DNA from: SPJN01 sp965229935
GTDB lineage: Bacteria; Pseudomonadota; Alphaproteobacteria; SPJN01
Length of the DNA: 64,000 bases
Assembly: GCA_965229935.1 (NCBI GenBank)
Contig: CBDDKB010000002.1
Span: 2,542,001 to 2,606,000, forward strand
Direction: 5' to 3'
Made by a program: the position numbers and the translations under genes
Shown: piece by piece, positions 33,910-42,931 of the stretch
Numbering within the stretch: position 1 is the stretch's first letter
How the letters are laid out: the number at the start of each line of letters is the position of its first letter
Notes under the pieces: model-generated
Told to the model about the DNA's origin: nothing
What the model saw: only the letters and a program-made list of their open reading frames with translations
The model's database searches: none

Positions 33910-34803
33910 ATGTCATCATCGTCTAATGAGTCGAATGAGACCCACTCTGAATCCGCATGGCATGCCCTGTTGGCGCTGTCAGTCGGGCAGGTCACACAGG
34001 ATGATAAGGCGCGGGATTTTCTGCATGTCGCCCGCCTGATCGCCAGCAATCATGATGCCGCCCTGACCATGCTGGTCCCCCTGATGGACCCACAGGCAAC
34101 TGTGTCCTATGTGGGGGAAGGGGCCTCAACCGGGGTTATTGCCGGATTGATAGAGGCGGCTGATCAGGAAAACACAGCCCGTATGACTGCGGCCAAGGAT
34201 TTGTTTGATGATATGTTGGCCGGGCTTGATCGTGTGCATTTGAAATCACAGGCCGGACGCGAAGGGGACGTGGCAGCATCCGCCGCGCTTTATTGTGATT
34301 TGGCCCTGTGTCAGACCCCGTCCGTCTTTGCTGAGGATAATATGCGCGCCGGGGTGCAGGAAAGCGTGATTGAGGCGATTTTATTCGATTCCGGTCACCC
34401 GGTTTTGGCAGTGCCAGCGGGCAATCATCAGGCGCTGGATCATGTTTTGATCGTCTGGAACGGCAGGGCAGAGGCGGCGCGCGCCATTTCTGCGGCCATG
34501 CCCCTGTTGCGCCGTGCTGCAAAGGTCAGCATTTGCCGGGCAGAAGATGCCAGTTCCGATCAGGTGCAGGTCTGGCTTGCCAATCATGGGATTGAGGTTG
34601 CCTGTGCTGGCGCCCTTGACCCTGATCATGGGATATTGGAGGACCGCACCGGGGCCGCCATACTGGCAATGGCTGACAGGCTGAACGCCGATTGTCTGGT
34701 TATGGGGGCCTATGTCCACTCACGCTTGCGGCAATTATTTGTCGGCGGGGCAACCCGCACGGTTTTGAAGAAAACCACCAAGCCTGTGTTGCTGGCGCAT
34801 TAA
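33910..34803 (+). CDS. Universal stress protein family (tandem Usp domains)
   Basis: 297 residues from the ATG at 33910 behind GAGGAGA. The C-terminal half carries a Usp-type ending, ADCLVMGAYVHSRLRQLFVGGATRTVLKKTTKPVLLAH, with the G-x2-G-x(9)-G-like ATP-binding pattern reduced to VMGAY...GGATRTVL. The N-terminal half is a diverged Usp domain. Usp proteins respond to stress or starvation and may bind ATP. It is cytoplasmic. No close operon partner was seen. Confidence 0.88.
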   Translation: MSSSSNESNETHSESAWHALLALSVGQVTQDDKARDFLHVARLIASNHDAALTMLVPLMDPQATVSYVGEGASTGVIAGLIEAADQENTARMTAAKDLFDDMLAGLDRVHLKSQAGREGDVAASAALYCDLALCQTPSVFAEDNMRAGVQESVIEAILFDSGHPVLAVPAGNHQALDHVLIVWNGRAEAARAISAAMPLLRRAAKVSICRAEDASSDQVQVWLANHGIEVACAGALDPDHGILEDRTGAAILAMADRLNADCLVMGAYVHSRLRQLFVGGATRTVLKKTTKPVLLAH

Positions 34804-34891
34804 GCCTACTTTTCTTTGCTGGTTCGTGATAGAACCCCGATGGAATGAGGGGCGGTCTTGCACAACCAATTGTGGGCAAAGGATTGTTTAG

Positions 34892-35641
34892 ATGACTGTC
34901 GAAGATAAAAGGCAAACATTGTTGCTGACTGGTGCCAGTCGCGGCATCGGCCATGCAACCGTCAAGCGGTTTTCATCCGCAGGTTGGCGGGTCATTACAT
35001 GTTCACGCCATGCCTTTCCCGAAAATTGCCCGTGGGAAGCAGGCCCCGAAGATCATGTACAGGTCGATTTGGGCAATCCTGACGATATTGACCGCGCCGT
35101 TGCGGATATTCATGAACGGCTAAAACCCCATGGCGGCAAGCTGAATGCCCTGGTCAATAATGCCGGGATCAGCCCCAAGGGGGCGGATGGCGAACGCCTC
35201 GGCACCCTTAATACCGATCGGGACACATGGGCCAGCGTCTTTTTGGTGAATTTCTTTGCCCCTGTTGCCCTTGCCCAAGGCCTGATGCAAGAGCTTGAGG
35301 CAGCCCAAGGCTCCATCGTGAACGTCACCTCCATCGCAGGGTCCAGGGTTCATCCCTTTGCCGGGGCGGCCTATGCCACCTCGAAAGCTGCATTGGCGGG
35401 GCTGACGCGGGAAATGGCGGCGGATTTCGGGCCCCACGGCATTCGCGTCAATGCCATCAGCCCGGGTGAGATTGATACCTCCATCCTGTCGCCGGGAACT
35501 GAAAAACTGGTTGAAGAAATTCCCCTGCGCCGCTTGGGCAAGCCGGAGGAGGTGGCAAAGGCCATCTATTTCCTGTGTACCGACCAGTCTGCCTATGTCT
35601 CAGGCGCGGAACTGCACATTAATGGCGGCCAGCACGTTTAA
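34892..35641 (+). CDS. Short-chain dehydrogenase/reductase
   Basis: 249 residues with the classical SDR layout: cofactor motif TGASRGIGH near residue 13, NNAG near 90, catalytic Ser in NVTSIAGS, YATSK with the Tyr/Lys pair, and AISPGEIDT. The C-terminus SGAELHINGGQHV is typical of the FabG-like group. The N-terminal Arg environment suggests either NADP or NAD. It stands between the Usp gene and the acyl-CoA ligase with separate promoters likely. The substrate is unknown. Confidence 0.93.
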   Translation: MTVEDKRQTLLLTGASRGIGHATVKRFSSAGWRVITCSRHAFPENCPWEAGPEDHVQVDLGNPDDIDRAVADIHERLKPHGGKLNALVNNAGISPKGADGERLGTLNTDRDTWASVFLVNFFAPVALAQGLMQELEAAQGSIVNVTSIAGSRVHPFAGAAYATSKAALAGLTREMAADFGPHGIRVNAISPGEIDTSILSPGTEKLVEEIPLRRLGKPEEVAKAIYFLCTDQSAYVSGAELHINGGQHV

Positions 35642-35781
35642 AAACGTCTCGTCACCCAAGTCCTTTGGGCCGAATCTGCTTGGATTTTTCTTCTAAATCA
35701 CTATGCTGCGTGGCTCTAACAGGGGCGCGTGACCGGGGGGTTGCGCCCAATCCAATAATTCCATCGCGTTAGGAGGGATGA

Positions 35782-37413
35782 ATGCAAGGTTTGATGCAGG
35801 ATTGGCCGCTGCTGATCTCAAAAATTCTGGATCACGGTACAAAATGGCATGGCGAACGTGAGATTGTCTCCCGTTTGATCGAAGATAACTCAATCCATCG
35901 TTATACATTTGCCGATATGGGCAAGCGCGCCAAGCGCGTCGCCAGTGCGCTGGAAGCACGCGGTGTGAAGATTGGCGACCGGATCGGGACGCTGGCTTGG
36001 AACACCTATCGTCATGTGGAAAGCTGGTACGGCATTTCCTGCATGGGGGCCGTGACCCATACATTGAACCCGCGCCTGTTCCCCGAACAGATCAGCTATA
36101 TCGCCAATCATGCCGAAGACCGCATGATCTTTGTCGATCTGACCTTTGTGCCGATCCTTGAAGGCATTGCGAGCGAGCTGCCCAAGGTTGAAGCCTATAT
36201 CATTATGACGGATCGGGCCCATATGCCCGAAACCAGCCTGCCCAACGTGATCTGCTATGAAGAGCTGCTCGAAGAAGGCAGTGAAGATTATGTTTGGCCT
36301 GAGTTTGATGAAAATACCGCAAGCTCGCTTTGCTATACCTCAGGCACGACAGGTAACCCCAAGGGCGTGCTTTATTCCCATCGCGCCAATGTGCTGCACA
36401 CCTTCACTACGCTTGGTAAGGATGTGATGGGCATGGGCTCAACCGATACTGTGATGCCTGTGGTGCCGATGTTCCACGCCAATGCATGGGCGCTGCCTTA
36501 TGCGTGCCTGGCGTCTGGCTGTTCGATGGTGCTGCCCGGGTCGCAAATGGATGGCGCGTCAATTGCTGAGCTTTTGATTGGTGAGAAAATTACTATCACC
36601 GCTGCGGTGCCGACCGTGTGGTTGATGCTGCTGACAGAGCTGCAAAGCACCGGCGCGAAGCTGCCTGACCTTAACCGTGTGATTATTGGCGGGTCTGCTG
36701 TGCCGCGGTCCATGATCGACACGTTTGAAAAGGACTTTGAAGTGTCCGTGCTGCACGCATGGGGCATGACGGAAATGTCGCCCATGGGCACATTGTGCGA
36801 GCTCAAAGCTGGCATGGAAGATTTCACCCACGAACAAAAGCTAGACATCAAGGTCAAGCAGGGCCGTGTGCCCTTTGGGGTTGAAATGCGCATCACCGAT
36901 GATGACGGGAACGAACTGCCCCATGATGGCGTTGCCTTCGGTCATTTGTTGGTCCGTGGTCCCGCGATCACCAAAGGCTACATTAAGGGCGAGGGCGGCA
37001 ATGTCCTTGACGCTGATGGCTGGTTTGATACGGGCGATGTCGCCACGATCGACGCGCTTGGCTATATGCAGATTACCGACCGCGCCAAGGATGTGATCAA
37101 GTCGGGGGGTGAGTGGATCTCCTCCATCGACATTGAAAACTTTGCTGTCGGTCATCCTGAGGTTGCCGAAGCTGCCGTGATTGGCCTGCCCCATCCCAAA
37201 TGGGATGAGCGTCCCTTGCTGATCATCGTCAAGGCAGACGGGAAGGACCCAAGCAAGGAAAGCATCCTTGGCTATCTTGAAGACAAGATCGCCAAATGGT
37301 GGATGCCGAACGATGTTGCTTTCGTGGATGAAATTCCGCACACGGCAACCGGCAAAATCCAGAAGGTTGAACTGCGTAACACGTTCGAGGGCTATCAGTT
37401 CCCTGATGCTTAA
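35782..37413 (+). CDS. Long/medium-chain fatty acid--CoA ligase
   Basis: 543-residue acyl-adenylate-forming enzyme activating a carboxylic acid with ATP and CoA. The AMP-binding motif is CYTSGTTGNPKGVLYSHR, with A5-like GWFDTGDVATID, DRAKDVIKSGGEWISS, and the catalytic Lys in TATGKIQKVELR near the C-terminus. AGGAGGG lies just before the ATG. The sequence type (DxxHG-like FHANAWALPYAC) matches medium/long-chain ligases often paired with alkane-degradation enzymes. It feeds acyl-CoA to genes such as the dehydrogenase and thiolase at 20.7-24.9 kb. It is followed by a strong terminator. Confidence 0.94.
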   Translation: MQGLMQDWPLLISKILDHGTKWHGEREIVSRLIEDNSIHRYTFADMGKRAKRVASALEARGVKIGDRIGTLAWNTYRHVESWYGISCMGAVTHTLNPRLFPEQISYIANHAEDRMIFVDLTFVPILEGIASELPKVEAYIIMTDRAHMPETSLPNVICYEELLEEGSEDYVWPEFDENTASSLCYTSGTTGNPKGVLYSHRANVLHTFTTLGKDVMGMGSTDTVMPVVPMFHANAWALPYACLASGCSMVLPGSQMDGASIAELLIGEKITITAAVPTVWLMLLTELQSTGAKLPDLNRVIIGGSAVPRSMIDTFEKDFEVSVLHAWGMTEMSPMGTLCELKAGMEDFTHEQKLDIKVKQGRVPFGVEMRITDDDGNELPHDGVAFGHLLVRGPAITKGYIKGEGGNVLDADGWFDTGDVATIDALGYMQITDRAKDVIKSGGEWISSIDIENFAVGHPEVAEAAVIGLPHPKWDERPLLIIVKADGKDPSKESILGYLEDKIAKWWMPNDVAFVDEIPHTATGKIQKVELRNTFEGYQFPDA

Positions 37414-37437
37414 ATGCTATCTCATGTGAGAAAAATG

Positions 37438-37466
37438 AAAGGCCGGAGCAATGCTCCGGCCTTTTT
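37438..37466 (+). terminator. Rho-independent terminator of the acyl-CoA ligase gene
   Basis: A perfect 13-bp stem AAAGGCCGGAGCA / TGCTCCGGCCTTT with a single unpaired A at the top, so the real loop must open further. It is followed by TTCT. Hairpin element B begins 3 bases later. Confidence 0.92.
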
Positions 37467-37468
37467 CT

Positions 37469-37531
37469 ATGACTTGAAATGAGGTTTCGGTCCGTCTCCA
37501 GCTCGCAGCCGGACCACTCATTTTAAGTCAT
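37469..37531. repeat. Hairpin element B (63 bp, covarying family)
   Basis: A 15-bp stem (37469-37483 with 37517-37531, one G-U pair if read as plus-strand RNA) closes a 33-base loop starting GTTTCGGTCCGTCTCC and ending GCAGCCGGACCA. The right stem ends on the first base of the MAPEG stop codon. The flank TCAAAAAAG is shared with element C at 56934. Confidence 0.9.
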
Positions 37532-37923
37532 CAAAAAAGCGGTAGAACCAGCGCGACGCAAAGCGCGAGGCCGCCGACATAGGTGATCAGCGCGCCAATG
37601 GCTTTTAGCGGGTGGGGTTTTTCAAGCGTCTCACACACCAAGAACCCAACCGCGTGTAACACGCGCCCAATCCCAACGGTCAGCGCAACCCAGCCGACCC
37701 ATGCGCCTGCATCTGTCGTGCCGAGATAAAGGATCATGGCAACCAACACGCCTGCCCATTCGGCTGAATTGCCGTGGCTACGCATGGTCTTGTTCAGCAT
37801 GCCTGTGGGATCAGCATTGCCGCCCGACATGACATTTGTTTTGCCGCGCTGAAGCGAGACCATAAAACCAATCACAAATAAAGGGGCGGCGATCAGAACC
37901 GCTGCGATCAAATAAAGTGTCAT
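37531..37923 (-). CDS. MAPEG family membrane protein
   Basis: 130 residues with four hydrophobic helices. Family features include the motif with charged RGKTNVMSGGNAD after helix 1, NSAEWAGVLVAMILYLG, and VGRVLHAVGF-like sequence GIGRVLHAVGFLVCETL. MAPEG proteins include microsomal glutathione transferases and eicosanoid enzymes. Bacterial members are mostly uncharacterised. It starts 1 base after the stop of the ferric-reductase-like gene and is certainly in its operon. Confidence 0.9.
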   Translation of the reverse strand: MTLYLIAAVLIAAPLFVIGFMVSLQRGKTNVMSGGNADPTGMLNKTMRSHGNSAEWAGVLVAMILYLGTTDAGAWVGWVALTVGIGRVLHAVGFLVCETLEKPHPLKAIGALITYVGGLALCVALVLPLF

Positions 37924-37924
37924 T

Positions 37925-38563
37925 CTATTTTTCCTTCTTTTTGGGTGAGGGGAGCCATCTGAAAATCATCGCGCCAACCAGTAAGGCCAGCATGATTTGT
38001 GCAAAGAGCGCGCTGCTGTCTGCTTCATACTCGCCAAAGGCCCGGCCCGCATAGCTTTGCGTGAAGATGATCCACGCATAATATTGCCCGATAAGATGCA
38101 GCCGCCGCCAATTCTTAGCGCCCAAGCGTTGATACCAGCCATTGGTCGAGGTGATGGTCATCAATGTCAGAAACACATAAACGCCGCCACCACCGATCAG
38201 GGTGATGATGGCCCCTTGCGGGTCTTGCTCATACCCCAGCGCTGTATCAAGGGCGAGCACGATAAAGACAGCATGCACAACGTGGGACAGGAAAAAGCTG
38301 ACGCCCCAATAGCGCCGCGCCCGCATCAGCGAGCGGGTGAAATTATTGCGCACCCGCTTGACCAACGGCCCGGTGACAAAGCTGATCAGAAACGCGAACA
38401 GGGATGTCCGCGCGGTCCAGCGGATCACCGCGTGATAGCCATCATTGTTGACGCCGTAAATCGCCAATAGGCCAAGCGTCATGGCGCCGAGCGCAATGCT
38501 CCACAAAATCAGATGCCGCCAGCCTGATTTGGTCCAGCCGAACAAATACGTTTCTGCCATCAT
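37925..38563 (-). CDS. Ferric-reductase-like transmembrane protein (MsrQ/YedZ-type)
   Basis: 212 residues with about six helices and heme-ligand candidate His residues in SFFLSHVVHAVFIVLALD and WRRLHLIGQYYAW. This matches the heme-binding ferric reductase-like domain, as in MsrQ. No MsrP-like molybdoenzyme is nearby. The start is 38563, or one codon later at 38560, both behind GGGGGGA. It forms an operon with the downstream MAPEG gene, 23 bp after the metallo-hydrolase region on the opposite side of transcription. It probably transfers electrons within the inner membrane. Confidence 0.85.
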   Translation of the reverse strand: MMAETYLFGWTKSGWRHLILWSIALGAMTLGLLAIYGVNNDGYHAVIRWTARTSLFAFLISFVTGPLVKRVRNNFTRSLMRARRYWGVSFFLSHVVHAVFIVLALDTALGYEQDPQGAIITLIGGGGVYVFLTLMTITSTNGWYQRLGAKNWRRLHLIGQYYAWIIFTQSYAGRAFGEYEADSSALFAQIMLALLVGAMIFRWLPSPKKKEK

Positions 38564-38585
38564 GTTCCCCCCAAGAAAGATAGGA

Positions 38586-39497
38586 TCAGCTTAACGAGTA
38601 TGTTGCGCCGATGCCAACCTCATCCTCTGTTGTGATGGCGCCGCGTTTTACCAGCCGTTCAATATGGGCAAGGACGGACCGCGCCGCCGCCGGGTGCAGG
38701 CGCGCATCAACATCCTTATACATGATGGGCACCATGGTGCCGATTGTGTCTGCGCCATCCTTCAGGCAGGCGATGATCTGTGCATCACGGGCCAAGCGGT
38801 GATCAATAAAGCTTTGCACAAAACTTTGCGGGTTATCGATATGGGGGCCATGGGTCGGCCAATAGCGCACATCATCCCGCTTGAGCAGCTTTTCAAGGCT
38901 CTGCATATATTGGTCCATATCCCCATCGGGTGGAGAGATGACAGATGTTGACCAGCCCATCACATGATCGCCGGGGAACAGAATCTTCTCCTCCCGCAAG
39001 GCAAAGCACAAATGGTTTGAGGTATGCCCGGGGGTCCAAATCGCCTCCACCGTCCAGCCATCGCCTTCGACAAGATCGCTGTCGCGTAGCGTGACGTCGG
39101 GGGTAAAGCCCATGTCGCCGCCTTCTTCAATCTTCACATCATCGTCGGCTTTGCCCGACCCGTGCGGGCCATAGCCATAGATGGTCGCCCCAGTTTTTTC
39201 GGCCAGGGGTCGCGCAAGGGGGGAATGGTCGGCATGGGTGTGGGTGATCAGAATGTGGGTGACACGCTCTCCCTCATCAAGGGCGTCTAAAATCGCGTCG
39301 AGATGTTCGTCGAGCAGGGGGCCCGGATCGATGACCGCGACATTACCCCCGCTTTCCTTGGAGCCGATGATGTAAGTCCCCGTCCCTGTATAGGTGAAGG
39401 GGCCGGGATTAGGTGCAATGACCCGCCGGATCAGGGGGGAGAGCTGGTCACAGCGACCATACTCATAGTCAAACTCACGAACGAAAGGGATGGACAT
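38586..39497 (-). CDS. Metallo-beta-lactamase-fold hydrolase (LACTB2-like)
   Basis: 303 residues. The metal-binding motif is THTHADHS (His86, His88, Asp90, His91), with further ligands in WTPGHTSNHLCFAL and LFPGDHVMG. The C-terminal winged-helix tail (HPAAARSVLAHIERLVKRGAI) and overall arrangement are those of LACTB2-like hydrolases, known as endoribonucleases or thioester hydrolases. It lies in the same direction as the ferric-reductase and MAPEG genes downstream and may share their transcript (22-bp gap). Confidence 0.92.
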   Translation of the reverse strand: MSIPFVREFDYEYGRCDQLSPLIRRVIAPNPGPFTYTGTGTYIIGSKESGGNVAVIDPGPLLDEHLDAILDALDEGERVTHILITHTHADHSPLARPLAEKTGATIYGYGPHGSGKADDDVKIEEGGDMGFTPDVTLRDSDLVEGDGWTVEAIWTPGHTSNHLCFALREEKILFPGDHVMGWSTSVISPPDGDMDQYMQSLEKLLKRDDVRYWPTHGPHIDNPQSFVQSFIDHRLARDAQIIACLKDGADTIGTMVPIMYKDVDARLHPAAARSVLAHIERLVKRGAITTEDEVGIGATYSLS

Positions 39498-39581
39498 ATT
39501 GGGTTCCGTTTAATGGTAGTTGCCAGGACTGTAGCGGAAATGGGGGCAAAGGTCATCTCCAACCGTCACCCTAGTTCCAAC

Positions 39582-39731
39582 CGTCATGCCGGACTTGGAG
39601 CGACAAGCAGGAAAAGTGCGCAGCGGTTTTCCGTCCGCTTGCGCGACCAAATATGATCCGGCATCCATTGTCGCGGTTAAACATCAGTATGGACCCCGGA
39701 TCGCGCAGCAAGCTGCTTGTCCGGGGTGACG
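39582..39731. repeat. Dispersed bipartite hairpin repeat, copy 5 (expanded, reverse orientation)
   Basis: CGTCATGCCGGACTTGG... with an inserted module GCAGGAAAAGTGCG...GGTTTTCCGTCCGC, then ATGATCCGGCATCCATTG, the core ending CAGTATGGACCCCGGATCGCGC, and TTGTCCGGGGTGACG. It lies between the upstream region of the metallo-hydrolase and the stop of the PLP enzyme. Confidence 0.9.
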
Positions 39732-39746
39732 CTCTATTTTGTGTTC

Positions 39747-41003
39747 TCAGCCTGCGTAATTAACAGACGCCTCCGCAGCATCCCCGTCCGCCTCATCAAG
39801 CTCTGCCAACACGGCCTTTAAGTCCTCAACATAAGCAGGCGCGGTCTCAAGATGTTTGGGTGACAGCATCAGATGCATTGAGCTTGGCTCCGTCGTAAAG
39901 GCTGAGAACCAGCCCCGCGCCATCATCCCGCCCAGAATTTTGCCTGACGGGTGCTTGGTCCCTTCAAAGGCGATTAGGCCCAGTTGCGGATCACCCAATG
40001 TGCGCACGCCATCAAGCGCAGCTATCCCATCCTGAATGATCTTGCGCGCGGCAATCACCTTGCGCGTTGTTTCCATATAACCTGCAACGCCCAAATGGGT
40101 CATTACGGCCCACGCCGCCGCAATAGCGCCGCCGGGGCGCGTGCCCGCCATATTGGGCGTATACATATGACCGCCGGGCCAATCATCAAAGGTAAAGGTC
40201 TGGTACATGCCCTGATCTTTCGACCGATGCAAAACGGTGGATGCCCCCTTGGCCGCATAGCCATATTTGTGGAGGTCGGCACTCATCGACATGACGCCGG
40301 GGTTGCGGAAGTCAAAGGCGGGAATGTCTGCCCCCAACTGTTCTGCGAAAGGCGCGAAATAACCGCCGACGCAGGCATCCACATGCAGCCAGATATCCCG
40401 TTCAACAGCAAGGTCGGACAGGGCCGGGATCGGGTCCACAATCCCATAGGGGAAGTTGGGCGCGCTACCCACCAGCATGATGGTGCGGTCTGTGATGGCG
40501 GCTGCCATCGCGTCAACATCTGCCTCATAAGCTTCCATATTGATGGGAACGCGCACAATCTCAAGCTCTAGCGCGTGGGCGGCCTTATCGAAAGCGGGGT
40601 GAGCAGACCGGGGCACGATCAATTGCCCCTCGCCCGGTTTTAACCCACGTTCTTTCTTGGCCTGATCACGGCAGGCTTTCACAGCAAGATAGATTGATTC
40701 CGACCCGCCTGAGGTGAGGGAGCCGAACCCGTCCTCCGGCGCGTTCAACAGCGACAGGCCCCGGTCGATCACCTCCTGTTCCATCCCCGCGATGGAGGGG
40801 AAGGCCATCGGCCCCAAGCCGTTTTCGCTGATAAACATGCCGTAAGCTTCGTGGGCGACATGCATCGCGTCTTCGCCCGCATTGAAGATATAGACCGCCA
40901 GTTTGCCATCGCGCCACGCCACATCATTCCCGGCGCGCTCTCGCATTTCTGCCTCCAGCGTGGCCCAATCCTTGCCCTGTTCAGGTAGTGTCGCGCGGCT
41001 CAT
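39747..41003 (-). CDS. PLP-dependent decarboxylase-fold enzyme, sphingosine-1-phosphate-lyase-like
   Basis: 418-residue fold-type-I PLP enzyme. The PLP Lys is Lys246 in SADLHKYGYAAKGAST, a pattern (DxHKYGxxxKG) typical of sphingosine-1-phosphate lyases. The aldehyde-ring Asp209 is in WLHVDACVGGYFAPF. The cofactor phosphate region is SLTSGGSESI. No N-terminal membrane anchor is present, unlike eukaryotic lyases. Bacterial members degrade long-chain-base phosphates or decarboxylate amino acids. The substrate is unproven, but the lipid-rich neighbourhood is compatible with the lyase reaction. Confidence 0.9.
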   Translation of the reverse strand: MSRATLPEQGKDWATLEAEMRERAGNDVAWRDGKLAVYIFNAGEDAMHVAHEAYGMFISENGLGPMAFPSIAGMEQEVIDRGLSLLNAPEDGFGSLTSGGSESIYLAVKACRDQAKKERGLKPGEGQLIVPRSAHPAFDKAAHALELEIVRVPINMEAYEADVDAMAAAITDRTIMLVGSAPNFPYGIVDPIPALSDLAVERDIWLHVDACVGGYFAPFAEQLGADIPAFDFRNPGVMSMSADLHKYGYAAKGASTVLHRSKDQGMYQTFTFDDWPGGHMYTPNMAGTRPGGAIAAAWAVMTHLGVAGYMETTRKVIAARKIIQDGIAALDGVRTLGDPQLGLIAFEGTKHPSGKILGGMMARGWFSAFTTEPSSMHLMLSPKHLETAPAYVEDLKAVLAELDEADGDAAEASVNYAG

Positions 41004-41194
41004 ATCACTCAGTCCCCATTTTGTTTTGGTTTGGAAGGGGAGTGTAGAAGGGATAGAGGTGGTGGGGAAGTGGAATCATGGATATGCCATGTTTGGCAAA
41101 TGCGGATTGTGCGGCTAATAATGGCTGAAATGATGTGCGGACCGCATGCACCTAGCTGGACTGCTAAATCGAAATTGAAAGACCCGGTTGCCCC

Positions 41195-42028
41195 ATGACA
41201 GATGAATTTGACGGCTTTGTGGACGAATTCAAAGAAAGGCGAGATCGGGCCATTTCGTTGATCAACAGGCAGGACATTCAAGGGGCGCTTTTTCAATTCC
41301 TGCGACTCTCAAGTGAAGGCGACATTGATAGCGATCTGTTTATCTCACAAATTTATGAATTTGGCTGGGGCAAGGTCGAGCAAGATTATGATTTGGCTAT
41401 TCGCTATAATCATAGGGTCTTAAACACTATTGATTTGCCGAGCGTGCGATTGGATCTGGCGCGATGCTATCTGTTTAGGGGACGTGAAAGTGGCGACCCT
41501 GACGATTATGCCCAAGCTCTTCGCTATTTTCGAACGCTCGAAGGATCAGATGAATGGAGCATTTATTTTGCCCTAGGGTTAATGTATGAGCGTGGAGAGG
41601 GGGTCGAGCGTGATATTGATCAGGCGATGGAGTATTATCAGATAGCGGCTGACAATGACCATGCATTTGCCGCGTTCCGCCGTGCTTTTCTGATCCGCCG
41701 AAGAAACTTGAAACGCTTGAAACTACATGCAGGTGTTCGCCCCCTTGCCCGGGCGATGTCTCGTTTTAAGCGCTTGAGGAAAGAAGCGCCAAATGATTGG
41801 CGATTGGGGATTTTCCCATTCGACCCAGATGCAGACAGGAAAATCGAAGAGGCAAGGGAGAAGGCTGAAAAACTGATGTCACCCATCGCCAAAATGGAGG
41901 CGGATCAGGAGCCAAAGACCGTGCTGATGGGCTGCTTACACATGCTGATAGCCAGTTTAACCATCATGGCTGGTCCAATCTTGTTCCTTATCTATCATTT
42001 TCGCCATGAGATATTTGGTTACTACTGA
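41195..42028 (+). CDS. Sel1-repeat-like protein with C-terminal membrane anchor
   Basis: 277 residues. Helical Sel1/TPR-like units are seen around GWGKVEQDYDLAIRYNHRV and LGLMYERGEGVERDIDQAMEYYQIAADNDHAFA (ends LGLMYERGEG and NDHAFA). A charged linker and a C-terminal hydrophobic segment LIASLTIMAGPILFLIYHF follow. It is probably a tail-anchored scaffold facing the cytoplasm. Composition is more AT-rich and codon use somewhat less biased than in neighbours, as often for lineage-specific genes. No partner is evident. Confidence 0.85.
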   Translation: MTDEFDGFVDEFKERRDRAISLINRQDIQGALFQFLRLSSEGDIDSDLFISQIYEFGWGKVEQDYDLAIRYNHRVLNTIDLPSVRLDLARCYLFRGRESGDPDDYAQALRYFRTLEGSDEWSIYFALGLMYERGEGVERDIDQAMEYYQIAADNDHAFAAFRRAFLIRRRNLKRLKLHAGVRPLARAMSRFKRLRKEAPNDWRLGIFPFDPDADRKIEEAREKAEKLMSPIAKMEADQEPKTVLMGCLHMLIASLTIMAGPILFLIYHFRHEIFGYY

Positions 42029-42201
42029 TTTGGTCAAGCGTGGACTGAAATTATTCCACCCCCATTTCCGCCCCAAATAGCCGCTAACCCTCAAGAACCA
42101 CTTGCGAACGGGTCGCAAATTCGCTATTGCGAATGGATCGCAAATGGTGGCGCGGGCCTGCACGGTAGGGCACAGGCTGTCGGTCATCACATCTAAAGGG
42201 A

Positions 42202-42861
42202 TTAGCTGTCTTGCCAAAGACGCTGCAAATTGGTCAGGGCTTTCGACAGGGCCAGCACCTCGTCGGGGGCGGTGCCGCGTTCGAACAGGCTATTACGGCT
42301 TTGTTCAATATCGGCCAGAATATCCCGGTGGCGCGGGTCTTGGATGCGGCTTTGCAGCCAGCCGACAATCACCAGCCGTTCGCCATCCGTCACCTCGGTC
42401 ACTTCATGCAGATCGCCCGACGGATAAAAAATCGCCTGACCGGGGTCGAGCTTAATCTCCTCAACCCCGTCTGTGCCGTACAGGCGCAAACTCCCGCCCT
42501 CGTAACTATCAGGCGCGGTCAGGAACAGGGTAAAGGACAGGTCGGTTCTGACACCGCTGATGCGCGCATCATCGACATGGCGGCCATAGGCCATGCCTTT
42601 GCGGTAACGGCTGATGCGCAGCGGTGTCATCCGCGCCGGGCGCAGATGCAGCCGCAACAAGGGATGGGTCATGATCGCCCGGTCAATGGTCTGGGTGATC
42701 TCGTCATAAAGCGCGCCGGGGGCCAATTGTTCATTATCCTTGGCGGTGCGCGCCAGCCATCCCGCCGTTTCGGCCCCATCATGAAACGCAGCACCATCAA
42801 GCGTGTCAGCCCATTCGCGGCACTGTTTCGGATCAATCAATTTGTCGACAAAAAGCGTCAT
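42202..42861 (-). CDS. PKHD-type Fe(II)/2-oxoglutarate hydroxylase (PiuC/YbiX family)
   Basis: 219 residues from the ATG at 42861. A TTG further upstream at 42894 is unlikely. The iron ligands are the HxD of YGRHVDDARI and the His of PSGDLHEVTEV. The co-substrate Arg lies in GERLVIVGW. The start MTLFVDKLIDPKQC agrees with the family. PiuC/YbiX genes often accompany TonB-dependent iron receptors and respond to iron. The receptor in this window, at 51.9 kb, is not adjacent. The substrate is unknown. Confidence 0.92.
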   Translation of the reverse strand: MTLFVDKLIDPKQCREWADTLDGAAFHDGAETAGWLARTAKDNEQLAPGALYDEITQTIDRAIMTHPLLRLHLRPARMTPLRISRYRKGMAYGRHVDDARISGVRTDLSFTLFLTAPDSYEGGSLRLYGTDGVEEIKLDPGQAIFYPSGDLHEVTEVTDGERLVIVGWLQSRIQDPRHRDILADIEQSRNSLFERGTAPDEVLALSKALTNLQRLWQDS

Positions 42862-42931
42862 AGCCTTAGCGATACGCGAAATCGGCAACTGCAATCAAGG
42901 GCTATGATCGCCCGCTAATGGAGAGTTCCTC

